Shown here one piece after another: positions 1 to 8,823 of a stretch of DNA of 64,000 nt (position 1 is its first letter; every line of letters starts with the position of its first letter). The translations under genes were made by a program, and so were the position numbers. Origin of the DNA: Candidatus Anammoximicrobium sp. Lineage in GTDB: Bacteria; Planctomycetota; Planctomycetia; Pirellulales; Pirellulaceae. The stretch lies in the NCBI GenBank assembly GCA_012515235.1, contig JAAYYU010000142.1, forward strand, positions 36,996 through 100,995, in the 5' to 3' direction. The notes below the pieces were generated by a model. That model was not told the origin of the DNA. It saw nothing but the letters and a program-made list of their open reading frames with translations, and ran no database searches.

Positions 1-22
1 GAGCCCGGAGAAAGGACGAGTC

Positions 23-418
23 ATGAGCCAGGAAGTCATCAAGTTGGTTGAGCAGGAGCATGTGAAGAAGGACGTGCCTGTCTTTGAGATCGGCGACACG
101 GTGGACGTCCACACCAAGATCCTCGAAGGGAACAAGGAACGCATCCAGATCTTCACCGGCACGGTGATCGCCCGCAACGGCGGCGGCGCCCGCGAGATGT
201 TCACCGTGCGTCGCATCGTGGCTGGCGAAGGCGTGGAGCGGAAGTTTCCTCTGCACTCGCCGCGGATCGACAAGATCGAGGTCAAACGTTCCGGCGTCGT
301 CCGCCGCGCCAAGCTGTATTTCCTGCGTGACCGCGTCGGCAAGGCGGTGCGACTGCGGGAACGCCGCCGGGCGGTCGAGACGCCGTCCGGAAGCGAACCG
401 GCCGCGACGGAAGAGTGA
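23..418 (+). CDS. rplS: 50S ribosomal protein L19
   Basis: L19 sits at the interface of the two ribosomal subunits. The 131-residue protein has the usual L19 core, including the stretches [23 protein letters not shown] and [13 protein letters not shown], and then the basic stretch ending [19 protein letters not shown]. It is a little longer than the usual 115-120 residues because of an acidic, low-complexity tail (about residues 118-131). The start is fixed by a Shine-Dalgarno AAGGA at 12-16, six bases before the ATG. The usual partners trmD and rimM would lie upstream of the window and cannot be seen. Family assignment is secure. Confidence 0.97.
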   Translation: MSQEVIKLVEQEHVKKDVPVFEIGDTVDVHTKILEGNKERIQIFTGTVIARNGGGAREMFTVRRIVAGEGVERKFPLHSPRIDKIEVKRSGVVRRAKLYFLRDRVGKAVRLRERRRAVETPSGSEPAATEE

Positions 419-497
419 GCCGCTGGGAAGCCTTGCGGCGCGACGGCTGGGGTGCCGACCGAATTCCGTTCCGCGCGGAAGGAAGCGGCGGCGCCGC

Positions 498-1184
498 TCA
501 GGCCGCGCGGCGGGGCGTGCCCGGCGGAAACGCATACAGCCGCGCGTTGCCTGCCTTGTCAACCTCCTGGGCCAGGTTCATCTTTCGCAGGCAGTACGCA
601 ATCCGTTGCGCGAACCAGCGTGAAATGCCGCACTGGGCGGCGAGATGGCCGGTGTGGAACGGCGTCGGCAACCCGGTCGGCAACAGTTGGATCAAGTCAT
701 CGCCCGACCGGAAGCGATGCACGCGGTGCACCCGCAGCAACTTCTGGTCTTGAATCTGGTGGTCCTTGGCGCGCCAACGCCGGCGTCTGCCGTGTCCGGG
801 ATAACGCCACTCTTCGATTTCCACCAGCGGGACTTCCAACGCCAGACGGGCGTGGGGGAACACGCGCGTGAAGTAGACCAGTTCGTGGAAGATGTCCAGC
901 ACGGTTCCCTGTTTGGGACTCCGCCGCCGGCCCAGCACTCGCCCGTCCAAGGCGTCTTGGCGAACGATCCACTTGCAACTGACAATCGGCTTGACCACCA
1001 GCACGCGGTGTGTCTTCAGCAGCTTGGCCACTTTGTCGCGAATCGCTGCCAGCGAACCGTGCTGGATCTCGACCAACTCGCCGCCGCAGACGACGTCGAT
1101 CCGGAATCTTCCCAGCGGCGCCTCCAGCTGGGCATCTCCATCGGCGTAGATTTCCTTCAATTGGCGATGGAGCGTCGTTTCCAT
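498..1184 (-). CDS. hypothetical protein, possible PD-(D/E)XK nuclease fold with a C-terminal winged helix
   Basis: A 228-residue protein of no named family that I recognise. Residues 20-45 read as a strand with D30, a turn, then a strand with E39-I-Q41, followed by a helix containing K51 and the strand HRVLVVKPI. This D-x8-E-x-Q arrangement is what a PD-(D/E)XK nuclease core looks like, with Gln in place of Lys. The last 50 residues, from HTGHLAAQCGISRWFAQRI to LYAFPPG, look like a winged helix. The central part is very basic (GHGRRRRWRAK). No signal peptide or membrane segment is present, and no clear ribosome-binding site precedes the ATG. The nuclease idea is inference from motif spacing only; a non-catalytic DNA-binding protein is equally possible. 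Confidence 0.6.
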   Translation of the reverse strand: METTLHRQLKEIYADGDAQLEAPLGRFRIDVVCGGELVEIQHGSLAAIRDKVAKLLKTHRVLVVKPIVSCKWIVRQDALDGRVLGRRRSPKQGTVLDIFHELVYFTRVFPHARLALEVPLVEIEEWRYPGHGRRRRWRAKDHQIQDQKLLRVHRVHRFRSGDDLIQLLPTGLPTPFHTGHLAAQCGISRWFAQRIAYCLRKMNLAQEVDKAGNARLYAFPPGTPRRAA

Positions 1185-1412
1185 GACTATTGCGACGGCA
1201 ACCGCTGAAAGACAATGCTGGTGACGAGACCTCCGCTCCCGGAAGTATCGCCACTGCCGTCGAATCGTGTCCAGAGCAAAACGGACAAAAGCCGGCGCCT
1301 CAACACCACGCGCCCGTGTTCGCCGACGCCTTGGGGCGGCGGGCGAATTTGCGGTCCCGGAGGCAGACGTCGTGACAACAGGGGGTGTGGTTAGCCGACG
1401 CCCGCGAAGGGA

Positions 1413-1610
1413 TCAGCCACGGGCTTCCAAACGGGTGCGACGGGCGCGCCGTTCTGCGCGCAGCCGCGAGCGACGCTTGATCTCGCTGGGCTTCTCGTAG
1501 TATTCTCGACGTCGCATTTCCTTCTTAATGCCGCTTCGTTCCACCAATTTGCGGAAGCGGCGAACGGCCTCCTGAATGGATTCCTTGTCACGAACCATCA
1601 ACTTGACCAT
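1413..1610 (-). CDS. rpsU: 30S ribosomal protein S21
   Basis: S21 is a small basic protein of the 30S platform involved in early mRNA pairing. The 65 residues show the family pattern: [19 protein letters not shown], then [23 protein letters not shown] and a terminal Arg-rich helix. Length matches the family (about 60-70). The start is supported by GAGGAGG five bases upstream on the minus strand. It is monocistronic here, divergent from the glmU-like gene, with the unknown gene at 498-1184 lying downstream on the same strand about 230 bases away. Confidence 0.96.
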   Translation of the reverse strand: MVKLMVRDKESIQEAVRRFRKLVERSGIKKEMRRREYYEKPSEIKRRSRLRAERRARRTRLEARG

Positions 1611-1977
1611 TAGTCCTCCTCAACAAAACGATCGCAACACAACACGGGAAACCGGTGCAACGGACGAATCGCTAATGTCGTAAGTCAAATAAGATACACA
1701 AGATTCGCCCCGGTTGTCCAGGGTCCCACCCTCACAAAAAAATCCGCCATGCCTCTGGCGGCTAATTGGCTTTCATGGCAAGATTGTGCCCGGGGCGGAG
1801 CGCCGCAGCACGCTCGGCAAGCACCGTTCGAGAAACAACGGCTCGTTTTCTCCGGGACGCAAGCTTCCAGCCTGCCGGAAATCGGGGCCTGGCAAGCCAG
1901 ACGCTTATGCCACTTGTTCCTCGAGCGTTGCGGAGCCTTTCTCCAAGGCTAAGTCGTCAAGAATCGGTGAAAAATCA
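1611..1977. other. divergent spacer between rpsU and the glmU-like gene
   Basis: A 367-base region without a convincing gene. An open frame continues upstream of the nucleotidyltransferase start, but its residues do not resemble any part of that family, so I treat it as untranslated. The AT-rich patch around 1680-1705 (ending near AAATAAGATACAC) is the best place for promoters of either gene, but no clean -35/-10 pair could be assigned. Confidence 0.5.
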
Positions 1978-2733
1978 ATGACACGGACTGTCGCTATCGT
2001 TTTGGCTGCCGGCAAGGGCGTGCGGATGCAATCGGAGCGTCCCAAGGTGTTGTGCGAGGCGCTGGGGCGACCCTTGGTCGACTATGTCCTGGACGCTATT
2101 TTTGAAGCCGGCATCGAACGGGCCCTGCTCGTGGTGGGGTTCCGCTCCGAATTGGTGCGGCAGACGCTTGCGGGGAGGAAGAACGTCGAATTCGTTGAAC
2201 AATCCGCGCAGCGAGGCACCGGCCACGCGGTGATGATGTGCCGCGATCAACTGGCTGGCCATGATGGTCCCGTGCTGGTGCTGGCTGGCGATTCGCCACT
2301 GGTCCAAAGTCGCTCCCTCAAAAGGCTTTTGGACGAATATCAGAGCCGCCGTCCGGCCTGCATTTTGGGCACGCTGCACAAACCGAATCCAGCCGGGTTG
2401 GGACGCATCTTGCGCGATGACTTCGGCGGTTTTTTGGGGATTGTGGAAGAGAAGGATGCCAGTCCGGAGCAGCGGCTGATCACCGAGGTGAACATGAGCA
2501 CCTACGTGTTCGACGGCCGCGAGTTGCTTTACGCCCTGGGCCAGTTGAGGGACGGCAACCGCCAGAGGGAGTTCTATTTAACGGACTGTCCTGGTATCCT
2601 CCGAGCAGAAGCCAAGGACGTTCTTGCCTTGCCGGTGTTGCAGCCTTGCGAGGCGCTGAGTGTAAATACGTCCGAGGAATTGCGAATCGTCGAAGTCGAA
2701 ATGCGAAAGCTGGGATATCCATGCATGAACTGA
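1978..2733 (+). CDS. GlmU-like sugar nucleotidyltransferase, uridylyltransferase domain only
   Basis: Likely transfers UMP from UTP to N-acetylglucosamine 1-phosphate, giving the UDP-GlcNAc used for cell envelope synthesis. The N-terminus shows the nucleotide-binding signature VAIVLAAGKGVRMQSERPK, followed by RGTGHAVM and VLVLAGDSPL, as in the N-terminal half of GlmU. At 251 residues it lacks the left-handed beta-helix acetyltransferase half of bifunctional GlmU (about 450 residues), so acetylation of glucosamine 1-phosphate must be done elsewhere. The start at 1978 was chosen because the signature begins right after it. Its last 13 bases overlap prs, so the two are probably co-translated; a glmU-prs order is also known in Firmicutes. 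A related NTP-sugar substrate cannot be excluded. Confidence 0.85.
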   Translation: MTRTVAIVLAAGKGVRMQSERPKVLCEALGRPLVDYVLDAIFEAGIERALLVVGFRSELVRQTLAGRKNVEFVEQSAQRGTGHAVMMCRDQLAGHDGPVLVLAGDSPLVQSRSLKRLLDEYQSRRPACILGTLHKPNPAGLGRILRDDFGGFLGIVEEKDASPEQRLITEVNMSTYVFDGRELLYALGQLRDGNRQREFYLTDCPGILRAEAKDVLALPVLQPCEALSVNTSEELRIVEVEMRKLGYPCMN

Positions 2734-3680
2734 AGATCTTTAGCGGACGAGCCAATCCCAATCTCGCCAAGGGAATTTGCGAGCATTTGAACATTCCCTT
2801 GGGCCGGATCACCCTGACGAGCTTTCCGGACACAGAAACGTCCTGCAAGATCGACGAGGACGTCCGCGGCCGCGATGTTTTTCTGGTCCAGCCGACCTGC
2901 CAGCCGGTCAACGACAATCTGATCGAGTTATTGATCATGATTGACAGCTGCAAGCGTGCCAGCGCGGCGCGGGTGACCGCCGTAATCCCTTATTTCGGCT
3001 ACGCCCGGCAGGACCGCAAGGACGAAGGCCGCGTGCCGATTACTGCCAAGTTGGTGGCGAACTTGATCGAAGGAGCCGGGGCCGACCGCGTGTTGACCAT
3101 GGACCTGCACGCAGCACAGATTCAAGGTTTCTTCGATGTCCCGGTGGACCATCTGAACGCAGCCCCCGTGCTGGATCGATACTTTAGCGAGATGCAGCTG
3201 GGGCAAGACGAAATCGTCGTCGTCAGCCCGGACGAGGGCAGCATCAAGCGGGCCATCAGCCACTCGAAGCATCTGGGCGGCACGGTAGCGATCATCGACA
3301 AACGACGTTCCAGCGCGACCGAAACCAAGCAGGAGAACATTATCGGGGGACCGATCGCGGGCCGGGTAGCCCTGATTTTTGACGACCTGATCAGTACGGC
3401 GGGGTCGATTTGCGGTGCCGCACGGCTAGTTCGCGCCGCCGGGGCCCGAGAGATTTTTGTCGCCGCCTCGCACGGGATCTTCTGTGGCGATGCGATCCAG
3501 AAGATCCAGGCCTCGCCGATTTCCACCGTCTTAGTAAGCGATAGCATTCCCCTGAATAAGCAGAATCTGGGGGACAGGATCAAGGTCATCTCGGTCGCGC
3601 CCTTGTTGGCCGAGGCGATCAAACGAATTCACCAGAATCAGTCGATCAGTGCGATGTTCAAGGAAAAACAGCCGGGCTAG
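2721..3680 (+). CDS. prs: ribose-phosphate pyrophosphokinase (PRPP synthetase)
   Basis: Makes PRPP from ribose 5-phosphate and ATP, feeding purine, pyrimidine, His, Trp and NAD synthesis. The 319-residue protein matches the family length (310-320). Visible motifs are the opening KIFSGRANPNLAKGI, RQDRKDEGR of the ATP site, MDLHAAQIQGFFDVPVDHL, VVSPDEGSIKRA and the PRPP-binding loop LIFDDLISTAGS. The start ATG lies inside the end of the upstream nucleotidyltransferase gene (13-base overlap), which fits translational coupling. A GC-rich hairpin at 3712-3731 follows its stop codon. Confidence 0.96.
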   Translation: MHELKIFSGRANPNLAKGICEHLNIPLGRITLTSFPDTETSCKIDEDVRGRDVFLVQPTCQPVNDNLIELLIMIDSCKRASAARVTAVIPYFGYARQDRKDEGRVPITAKLVANLIEGAGADRVLTMDLHAAQIQGFFDVPVDHLNAAPVLDRYFSEMQLGQDEIVVVSPDEGSIKRAISHSKHLGGTVAIIDKRRSSATETKQENIIGGPIAGRVALIFDDLISTAGSICGAARLVRAAGAREIFVAASHGIFCGDAIQKIQASPISTVLVSDSIPLNKQNLGDRIKVISVAPLLAEAIKRIHQNQSISAMFKEKQPG

Positions 3681-3711
3681 CACGTCATTGCTGCGCGGTT
3701 CGTCGACAGGG

Positions 3712-3731
3712 CGGAACGCTAAGCCGTTCCG
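3712..3731 (+). terminator. hairpin downstream of prs
   Basis: A perfect 7-bp stem, CGGAACG pairing with CGTTCCG, encloses the 6-base loop CTAAGC. It begins 32 bases after the prs stop codon. There is no T-tract after it, so it may be an RNA-stabilising or processing hairpin rather than an intrinsic terminator. Confidence 0.45.
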
Positions 3732-3839
3732 TGCTGGGGATTTAGCAGCGGCGGGCCGCGGGATTCGACGGGCCGGGCAGGTCCTCCGCTGCAACTTGTC
3801 GCTCTTGCCCCAACCGCAAATTCGGTCTAACATCTCTAG

Positions 3840-3869
3840 CAGCCTGTGGAAAAAAGAGGGACAGGCACC
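3840..3869 (-). repeat. dispersed repeat, copy 1 (core GTGCCTGTCCC)
   Basis: Read on the minus strand this 30-base element begins GGTGCCTGTCCC, continues with a T-run and TCCACA, and ends GGCTG. It differs from the element at 61660-61688 by about one substitution and one indel. Both lie between genes. It matches no coding frame. Confidence 0.7.
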
Positions 3870-4012
3870 TCGCGGTGGCCGTTCTTCCTTGGGTTTCTCC
3901 AGCACAGCTCGGAGCCAGTTCCCTTGGTTCACCGGACTGCCAGGCTGCTCGACTTTGACGACTTGGGGACGGTCGGGCTTGTCGCCGTCATTTCGAAGGG
4001 GTTTACCAGCTG

Positions 4013-6079
4013 ATGTCCATGAAATTTTCCGCTTGGTGGTGTCCGCGACCTGCAATTCTGACTTTGGTATCCGGATTAGGCTTGTCGCTGGTTCTCTCGT
4101 CTGCCTCGTCAGCCGACTTGGTCAAGCCGCGTCCTAATGATCGCCATGTCACCAGCGTCGTGACGACGCTGATTCGCCGCGAGCATCTGTCCAAGCATCC
4201 GCTGGACAATGAAATCTCGGAGCGTGGCCTGAAGGCCTTTCTCGAATCGCTGGATCCGATGAAGATGTACTTCATGAAGTCCGACGCCGACGAATTCATG
4301 AAGCGGCAGGACGACCTGGACGACATGCTGATGGACAAGGACATCAGCTTCGCGTATGCGGTCTTCGAGCGTTTCCTGGCTCGCGTGGACGAGCGGGTCA
4401 AGTTGGTCAATGAGTTGCTGGCCCAAGAGTTTGACTTTGCCGCGGACGAATCCCTCCTCACCGATCCGCAGCAGATTCCGTACGCTGGCGACGTTCGGGA
4501 GATCGGGGATCGCTGGCGCCGCCGCATCAAGTACGATCTGTTGGTCTTGAAGGGCGACAAGACGGAAGGGGATGAGGCCCGAGAGAAGCTGCGCCGCCGG
4601 TACCAGAGTTTCGCCAAGCGGATGCACCAGACTGACGCGGACGAACTGTTGGAGATGTTTCTCACCTCGATCACCACCAGCTACGATCCGCACACGTCGT
4701 ACATGTCGCCCAGTTCCGTGGAGAACTTCCGCATTCTGATGCGGCTGAACCTGGAGGGCATCGGAGCGGCGCTGCAGATGGTCGACGGCTATACCGTTGT
4801 CTCCAAGATCATCCCCGGCGGCGCTGCCGACAAGCAGGGCAAGCTGAAGCCCGAGGACCGGATCGTCAGCGTCAGCAATGACAAGGGCGAGATGGTCGAT
4901 GTCATCGACATGAAGTTGAACGACGTGGTGGGCATGATTCGCGGCAAAGCGGGCACGGTCGTGACACTGGGCGTAATCCCTGCCGACAGCAACGAGAAGA
5001 GGGTCTACAGCATCACGCGGGCCACGATCGAGTTGAAGGACAGCGAAGCCCGGCAGGAGATCATCCGGGAGGGCACGAAGGCCGATGGAACACCCCTGCA
5101 AATCGGAGTCATCGACCTGCCCAGTTTCTACATGGACATGGAGGGCGCGCGAAACGGCAACGACGTCTACAAGAGCACCACGCGCGACGTGCGCAAGATC
5201 TTGGACGAGTTCACGGCCAAAGGCGTCGATGTCGTGGTGCTGGATCTGCGCCGCAATGGCGGTGGCAGCCTGCCCGAAGCCATCAACCTGACGGGCCTGT
5301 TCATCGACCAGGGCCCGGTGGTGCAGGTCAAGGACTCGGGCGGTGACGTGCAGATCCTGCCTGACGATGATCCGGGCGCGGCCTGGAAGGGTCCGCTGGT
5401 AGTCTTGACTAGCAAGTTCAGCGCCAGCGCAAGCGAGATTCTGGCCGGCGCCATTCAGGATTATCGCCGGGGCATTATCGTCGGCGACTCGTCGACCCAC
5501 GGCAAGGGAACCGTGCAAAGCCTGATGGAGTTGGGTCAGCAACTGTTCCGCATTCCCAACCCGCCCAATCTCGGCGCCCTGAAGCTCACCATGCAGCAGT
5601 TCTATCGTCCCAATGGGGACAGCACGCAGAAACGCGGCGTGTTGGCCGACATCCGCCTGCCGTCCATCAGCGATCACATGGACGTCAGTGAAGGGGACTT
5701 GGACTACGCCCTGGAATTCGACCAGGTAAGGCCTGCGCGATACGCAGCCTACAACCTGGTCGACCCGAAGATCACTCAGTCGCTCGGGGCGGCTTCCCAG
5801 AACCGTATCTTGCAGTCCGAGGATTTCCGGAAACTGCTCCGCCGCATCGATCGCTACAAGGAGCAGAAGGCCAAGAAACGCGTCACGCTGAATGAACGGG
5901 ATTTCTTCGCCGAACGGGCTGAACTCGACGCCGAAAAGGAGGACGAGAAGCAGTTGGAGGATCAGGCCATTCCGAGCGAGGAAGTGGTCAAACGCGATTA
6001 TTACATGAACGAGGTCCTAGCGATCGCGGCCGACTACGCCCGGTTGCTGGAACATAACCGGATCGCCTGGTCGCGCTAA
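4013..6079 (+). CDS. Prc/Tsp-type C-terminal processing protease (S41)
   Basis: A periplasmic Ser-Lys protease that cleaves proteins at their C-termini. The 688 residues are the length of E. coli Prc. A signal peptide (about residues 1-34, ending SSASSA) is followed by the Prc N-terminal domain (LEFLESL-like SLDPMKMYFMKSDADEF), a PDZ domain (about 240-330) and the S41 catalytic region. The catalytic set is visible in SKFSASASE and HGKGTVQ: by alignment with E. coli Prc, Ser472, Asp483 and Lys498. A charged C-terminal domain follows, as in Tsp. A second ATG six bases downstream (MKF) is an equally good start. It converges on purF, with a hairpin and T-run between them. Confidence 0.93.
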   Translation: MSMKFSAWWCPRPAILTLVSGLGLSLVLSSASSADLVKPRPNDRHVTSVVTTLIRREHLSKHPLDNEISERGLKAFLESLDPMKMYFMKSDADEFMKRQDDLDDMLMDKDISFAYAVFERFLARVDERVKLVNELLAQEFDFAADESLLTDPQQIPYAGDVREIGDRWRRRIKYDLLVLKGDKTEGDEAREKLRRRYQSFAKRMHQTDADELLEMFLTSITTSYDPHTSYMSPSSVENFRILMRLNLEGIGAALQMVDGYTVVSKIIPGGAADKQGKLKPEDRIVSVSNDKGEMVDVIDMKLNDVVGMIRGKAGTVVTLGVIPADSNEKRVYSITRATIELKDSEARQEIIREGTKADGTPLQIGVIDLPSFYMDMEGARNGNDVYKSTTRDVRKILDEFTAKGVDVVVLDLRRNGGGSLPEAINLTGLFIDQGPVVQVKDSGGDVQILPDDDPGAAWKGPLVVLTSKFSASASEILAGAIQDYRRGIIVGDSSTHGKGTVQSLMELGQQLFRIPNPPNLGALKLTMQQFYRPNGDSTQKRGVLADIRLPSISDHMDVSEGDLDYALEFDQVRPARYAAYNLVDPKITQSLGAASQNRILQSEDFRKLLRRIDRYKEQKAKKRVTLNERDFFAERAELDAEKEDEKQLEDQAIPSEEVVKRDYYMNEVLAIAADYARLLEHNRIAWSR

Positions 6080-6142
6080 CCGCCTGCGAAAAGAAGCAAC
6101 CGGGCTCCGCGATGTGTTGGAGCAACTCCAGGAACAGCACGC

Positions 6143-6211
6143 GGCGGAGCGGGACGCCTGACAAGCCCGGCCTTGGGAACAGGTCGGGTCTGCTCCGCCG
6201 AGGCGTTTTTT
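6143..6211 (+). terminator. long hairpin followed by a T-run after the protease gene
   Basis: GGCGGAGC (6143-6150) pairs perfectly with GCTCCGCC (6192-6199). The long loop has its own CCCG/CGGG pairing, and six T residues follow at 6206-6211. It lies between the convergent protease and purF genes and reads as an intrinsic terminator for the plus-strand gene. The large loop makes it less certain than a compact hairpin. Confidence 0.55.
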
Positions 6212-6228
6212 CGCGGCCAGACGACCCG

Positions 6229-7872
6229 TCACACAAACCGGCGGGCCTGATCGGCAACCGGCGGGCCTGATCGGCAACCGGCGGGCAGACCGCGGGCTTC
6301 ATACGTCCGGCCGTTGCTCTCGCCGCGATGCGAATTCTGGATTGCCAACTCATACAACCGCTGGCCCCAAGCCGTGGGGTAACTGCCCGTGATGCACGCC
6401 TGGCACAGTTGATCGCCCTGGAACCCGATCGCCCGCGCGATCGCCTCGACCGGCAAATACCGGAGGGAATCCGCCCCCAAGTCGGCGGCCATCCGCTGCA
6501 GCACATCCTCCGACAAGTGGCCCTCGTTCACGTACTTGGGCGCAAACAATTCGCCGATGGTCGACATGTCGATTCCGTAAAAACACGGGGCGATGATCGG
6601 CGGGCAAGCGACGCGGACATGGATTTCGCGAGCACCGCCGACAGTGCGGATGCGGTCTAGCAGCACGCGCATGGTTGTCGAACGGACGATGGAGTCTTCG
6701 ACCAGGAACACCCGCCGGCCGTGCAGGACTTCGCGGAGAGGCGTGTACTTCGTCTCCGCCTTCTTTCGGCGTCCCTGGCCGCCCTCAATAAACGTACGGC
6801 CGGCATAACGATTGCGAATCAAGCCTTCCATCGCTTGGACGCCGAGTTCGAACGCCATCGAGTCGGCCGCCGCTTTGCTCGTGTCGGGAACCGGAACCAC
6901 GATGGTTTCCTTATCCAGTGGCACGTTGCCGTGCTTTAATTCCAGCCGCGCCAGTTCCGCGCCCAAGGCGGTGCGTGAGACGTACACGCTGCGGTCATCG
7001 AGCGTGCTGGCCACGTTGGCGAAATAAACCCACTCGAAGAAACAGTGGGCCCGCCGGGCGTGGCTGCAGAAGCTTTTGATCGTCAAGCGGCCGTCGGCGG
7101 TAATTGTGATCGCCTGGCCGGGCAGCAGCGACTGGATGCTTTCGGGCTGAAAGCCCAGGTTCAACAAAGCCACGCTTTCGCTGGCGGCGGCGAACAGGGG
7201 TCCCTCTTTCGCATAGACCAGCGGCTTGATGCCGAGCGGATCGCGGGCCAGCAGCATGTCGCCTTGAGCGTTCAGAAAGGCCAGGCTGTAAGCCCCGTCC
7301 AGACGGCAGCTGACGTTCTGCATCAGTTCCGACAGCGACGGCCGAAGATCGCCTGACAACTCGCGGCTTAGTTCGTGCATCAGGATTTCGGTGTCGGTCT
7401 CGCGGGCCAGGTGGTGATCTGTGTCGCTGAGCAGACGTTCCCGCAGGTCCTGATAATTGGCCAGTTGCCCGTTGAACGCAAAACTAAACCACTTGTACTT
7501 GATCAGGTGGTGCCGCTCGAACGGCTGCGCGTAACTCCGGTCGTCCGCGCCGCAGGTCGCATAACGCACGTGTCCGATCGCGGCGCGGCCCGCATATTCC
7601 CGCATCACGGTTTCGCAGTCCGTACGGTGCGCCAGTCGGAACACCTCGGTGACCGAGCCCACATCCTTGTACGTGTCGATCAGCTGGTCCCGATGCGGGT
7701 TGTAGGTGGTCATTCCGGCTGCCAATTGACCGCGATTCTGGATATCCAGCAACATCCGCGGAACCAGACGCGAAACCTGCTCGGGCCCCTGTTCCGGACA
7801 CAGCGGGCTGATCTCCTCGCCAGGCAGGTGGTAAATGGCGACGATCCCGCATTCGTGGTGCAACTCGCTCAT
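6229..7872 (-). CDS. purF: amidophosphoribosyltransferase (PurF)
   Basis: Catalyses the first committed step of purine synthesis, PRPP plus glutamine to phosphoribosylamine. The start [14 protein letters not shown] places the N-terminal nucleophile Cys at residue 8 after a short propeptide, as in the Bacillus-type enzyme. The glutaminase domain is followed by the phosphoribosyltransferase domain with the PRPP loop [13 protein letters not shown]. Four cysteines match the [4Fe-4S] ligands of the Bacillus enzyme: the Cys in [11 protein letters not shown], in APCFYGID and the pair in LCQAC. The frame is open further upstream but has no family resemblance, so 7872 was chosen. The last 30 or so residues, after the family end near [13 protein letters not shown], are encoded partly by a 20-bp tandem repeat and look like an accidental extension. 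Confidence 0.93.
   Translation of the reverse strand: MSELHHECGIVAIYHLPGEEISPLCPEQGPEQVSRLVPRMLLDIQNRGQLAAGMTTYNPHRDQLIDTYKDVGSVTEVFRLAHRTDCETVMREYAGRAAIGHVRYATCGADDRSYAQPFERHHLIKYKWFSFAFNGQLANYQDLRERLLSDTDHHLARETDTEILMHELSRELSGDLRPSLSELMQNVSCRLDGAYSLAFLNAQGDMLLARDPLGIKPLVYAKEGPLFAAASESVALLNLGFQPESIQSLLPGQAITITADGRLTIKSFCSHARRAHCFFEWVYFANVASTLDDRSVYVSRTALGAELARLELKHGNVPLDKETIVVPVPDTSKAAADSMAFELGVQAMEGLIRNRYAGRTFIEGGQGRRKKAETKYTPLREVLHGRRVFLVEDSIVRSTTMRVLLDRIRTVGGAREIHVRVACPPIIAPCFYGIDMSTIGELFAPKYVNEGHLSEDVLQRMAADLGADSLRYLPVEAIARAIGFQGDQLCQACITGSYPTAWGQRLYELAIQNSHRGESNGRTYEARGLPAGCRSGPPVADQARRFV
6236..6286. repeat. 20-bp tandem repeat at the 3' end of purF
   Basis: The unit GCGGGCCTGATCGGCAACCG occurs twice in full (6241-6260, 6261-6280), with partial units on both sides, about 2.5 copies. 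Because 20 is not a multiple of three, each copy shifts the frame, so copy number decides where purF stops. Confidence 0.9.
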
Positions 7873-8252
7873 CGAGAACGGTGACTCCCTGTGGATCAAC
7901 CTGGAGGAGGGCGACGGCCTGTCGCGCGGCGCGGCACGGTCCGACCTGTTTCGTGGGGGCCGGGACACCGACTGTCCGCCTTTGGCTCCGCCGAAACCGG
8001 GGCCATTGTATGGCCCGCGCGTGCTCTTCACAACACAGCCGGGAACCCACTTGGGAAACACGCCGCAGAAGTGCAAGGCGGGCAACTGCTTGGAGCGACA
8101 AGGCCGTCCGTTGCTGTGCCGGCTGGCCAGGGTGGGGGAACGCGGGAATAATAAAGGCGAGTGAGCAGCCCGCGGCGAGTTCTCGTCCGGGCGCTTCGCT
8201 CGCCCGACACGATCCTGCGGTTGTTTCCATTCCTTCGGACGGAGGCTCGTCC
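7873..8252. other. divergent spacer between purF and the DUF2784 gene
   Basis: About 380 bases without a convincing gene. It holds a perfect inverted repeat GGGCCAT-TGT-ATGGCCC at 8000-8016, which could be an operator-like palindrome, and an AT-rich patch GAATAATAAAGG at about 8145-8157 that could be the -10 area for the rightward gene. Neither role is shown by the sequence alone. Confidence 0.45.
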
Positions 8253-8666
8253 GTGCAACACGCCTATCGTCTTGCCGCTGATGCCGTGTTGGCATTCCAT
8301 GTTTCCTACGTGGCCTTTGTGATTTTGGGCTTCTTGCTCACCGTAACCGGCATCCTGGCCCGCTGGCAATGGATCAGGAATTTCTGGTTCCGCAGTCTGC
8401 ATTTGGGGGCGATTCTGCTGGTCGTGGCCGAGTCGCTGCTGGGCGTCATCTGCCCGTTGACCACCTGGGAAAGCAAACTGCGTACGCTGGCTGGCCAGGC
8501 CGCCTACCGCGGCGATTTCATCGCTCAGTGGCTGCACGACCTGCTGTTCATCGATGCCAAACCTTGGGTTTTCACGGTGTGCTATACCTTGTTCGGATTG
8601 GCGGTTTTGGCGACCTTTGTGCTGGCGCCGCCGCGCCGGCCGAAATCCGCATCCGCGGCAAGATAG
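8253..8666 (+). CDS. DUF2784 family membrane protein
   Basis: A 137-residue integral membrane protein of unknown function. It shows the DUF2784 pattern: a first helix with [16 protein letters not shown], the stretch [17 protein letters not shown], then [14 protein letters not shown] and a C-terminal hydrophobic helix. About four membrane segments are visible. The GTG start at 8253 is chosen because GGAGG lies seven bases upstream (8241-8245) and the family homology begins there; longer in-frame starts have no resemblance. It stands alone between purF and the helicase gene. Confidence 0.85.
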   Translation: MQHAYRLAADAVLAFHVSYVAFVILGFLLTVTGILARWQWIRNFWFRSLHLGAILLVVAESLLGVICPLTTWESKLRTLAGQAAYRGDFIAQWLHDLLFIDAKPWVFTVCYTLFGLAVLATFVLAPPRRPKSASAAR

Positions 8667-8823
8667 GGCGGGACGTGCCCGACGCAGTTCTGGAGCCCCG
8701 TCAAGATGGGCAGTTTTGTCATGCCGCGTTGGTTGACGAAGGCCACGCCTCATGGTACTGTCTTAACGTTCTTTTACTGCTTCTCCCCCGACTGCCTCGA
8801 ACGATTGCGGAGTCAGGAAGACC

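Larger units (their letters stand above)
3681..4012. other. spacer after prs with a hairpin and a dispersed repeat
   Basis: The 332 bases hold no supportable gene. They contain a hairpin just after prs (3712-3731) and a copy of a dispersed repeat (3840-3869). The remaining sequence up to the protease start shows no recognisable protein in any frame. Confidence 0.6.

Noticed and set aside
1240..1412. tRNA or small RNA gene in the spacer before rpsU
   Set aside because: No cloverleaf, TpsiC-like sequence or anticodon arm could be drawn.
1714..1977. N-terminal extension of the GlmU-like protein
   Set aside because: Open in frame, but the 88 extra residues resemble nothing, and the family start is at 1978.
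4109..5677. Long open frame opposite the Prc-type protease gene (522 codons)
   Set aside because: It is a GC-rich shadow of a gene with clear catalytic motifs, has a residue mix unlike a real protein, and no motif.
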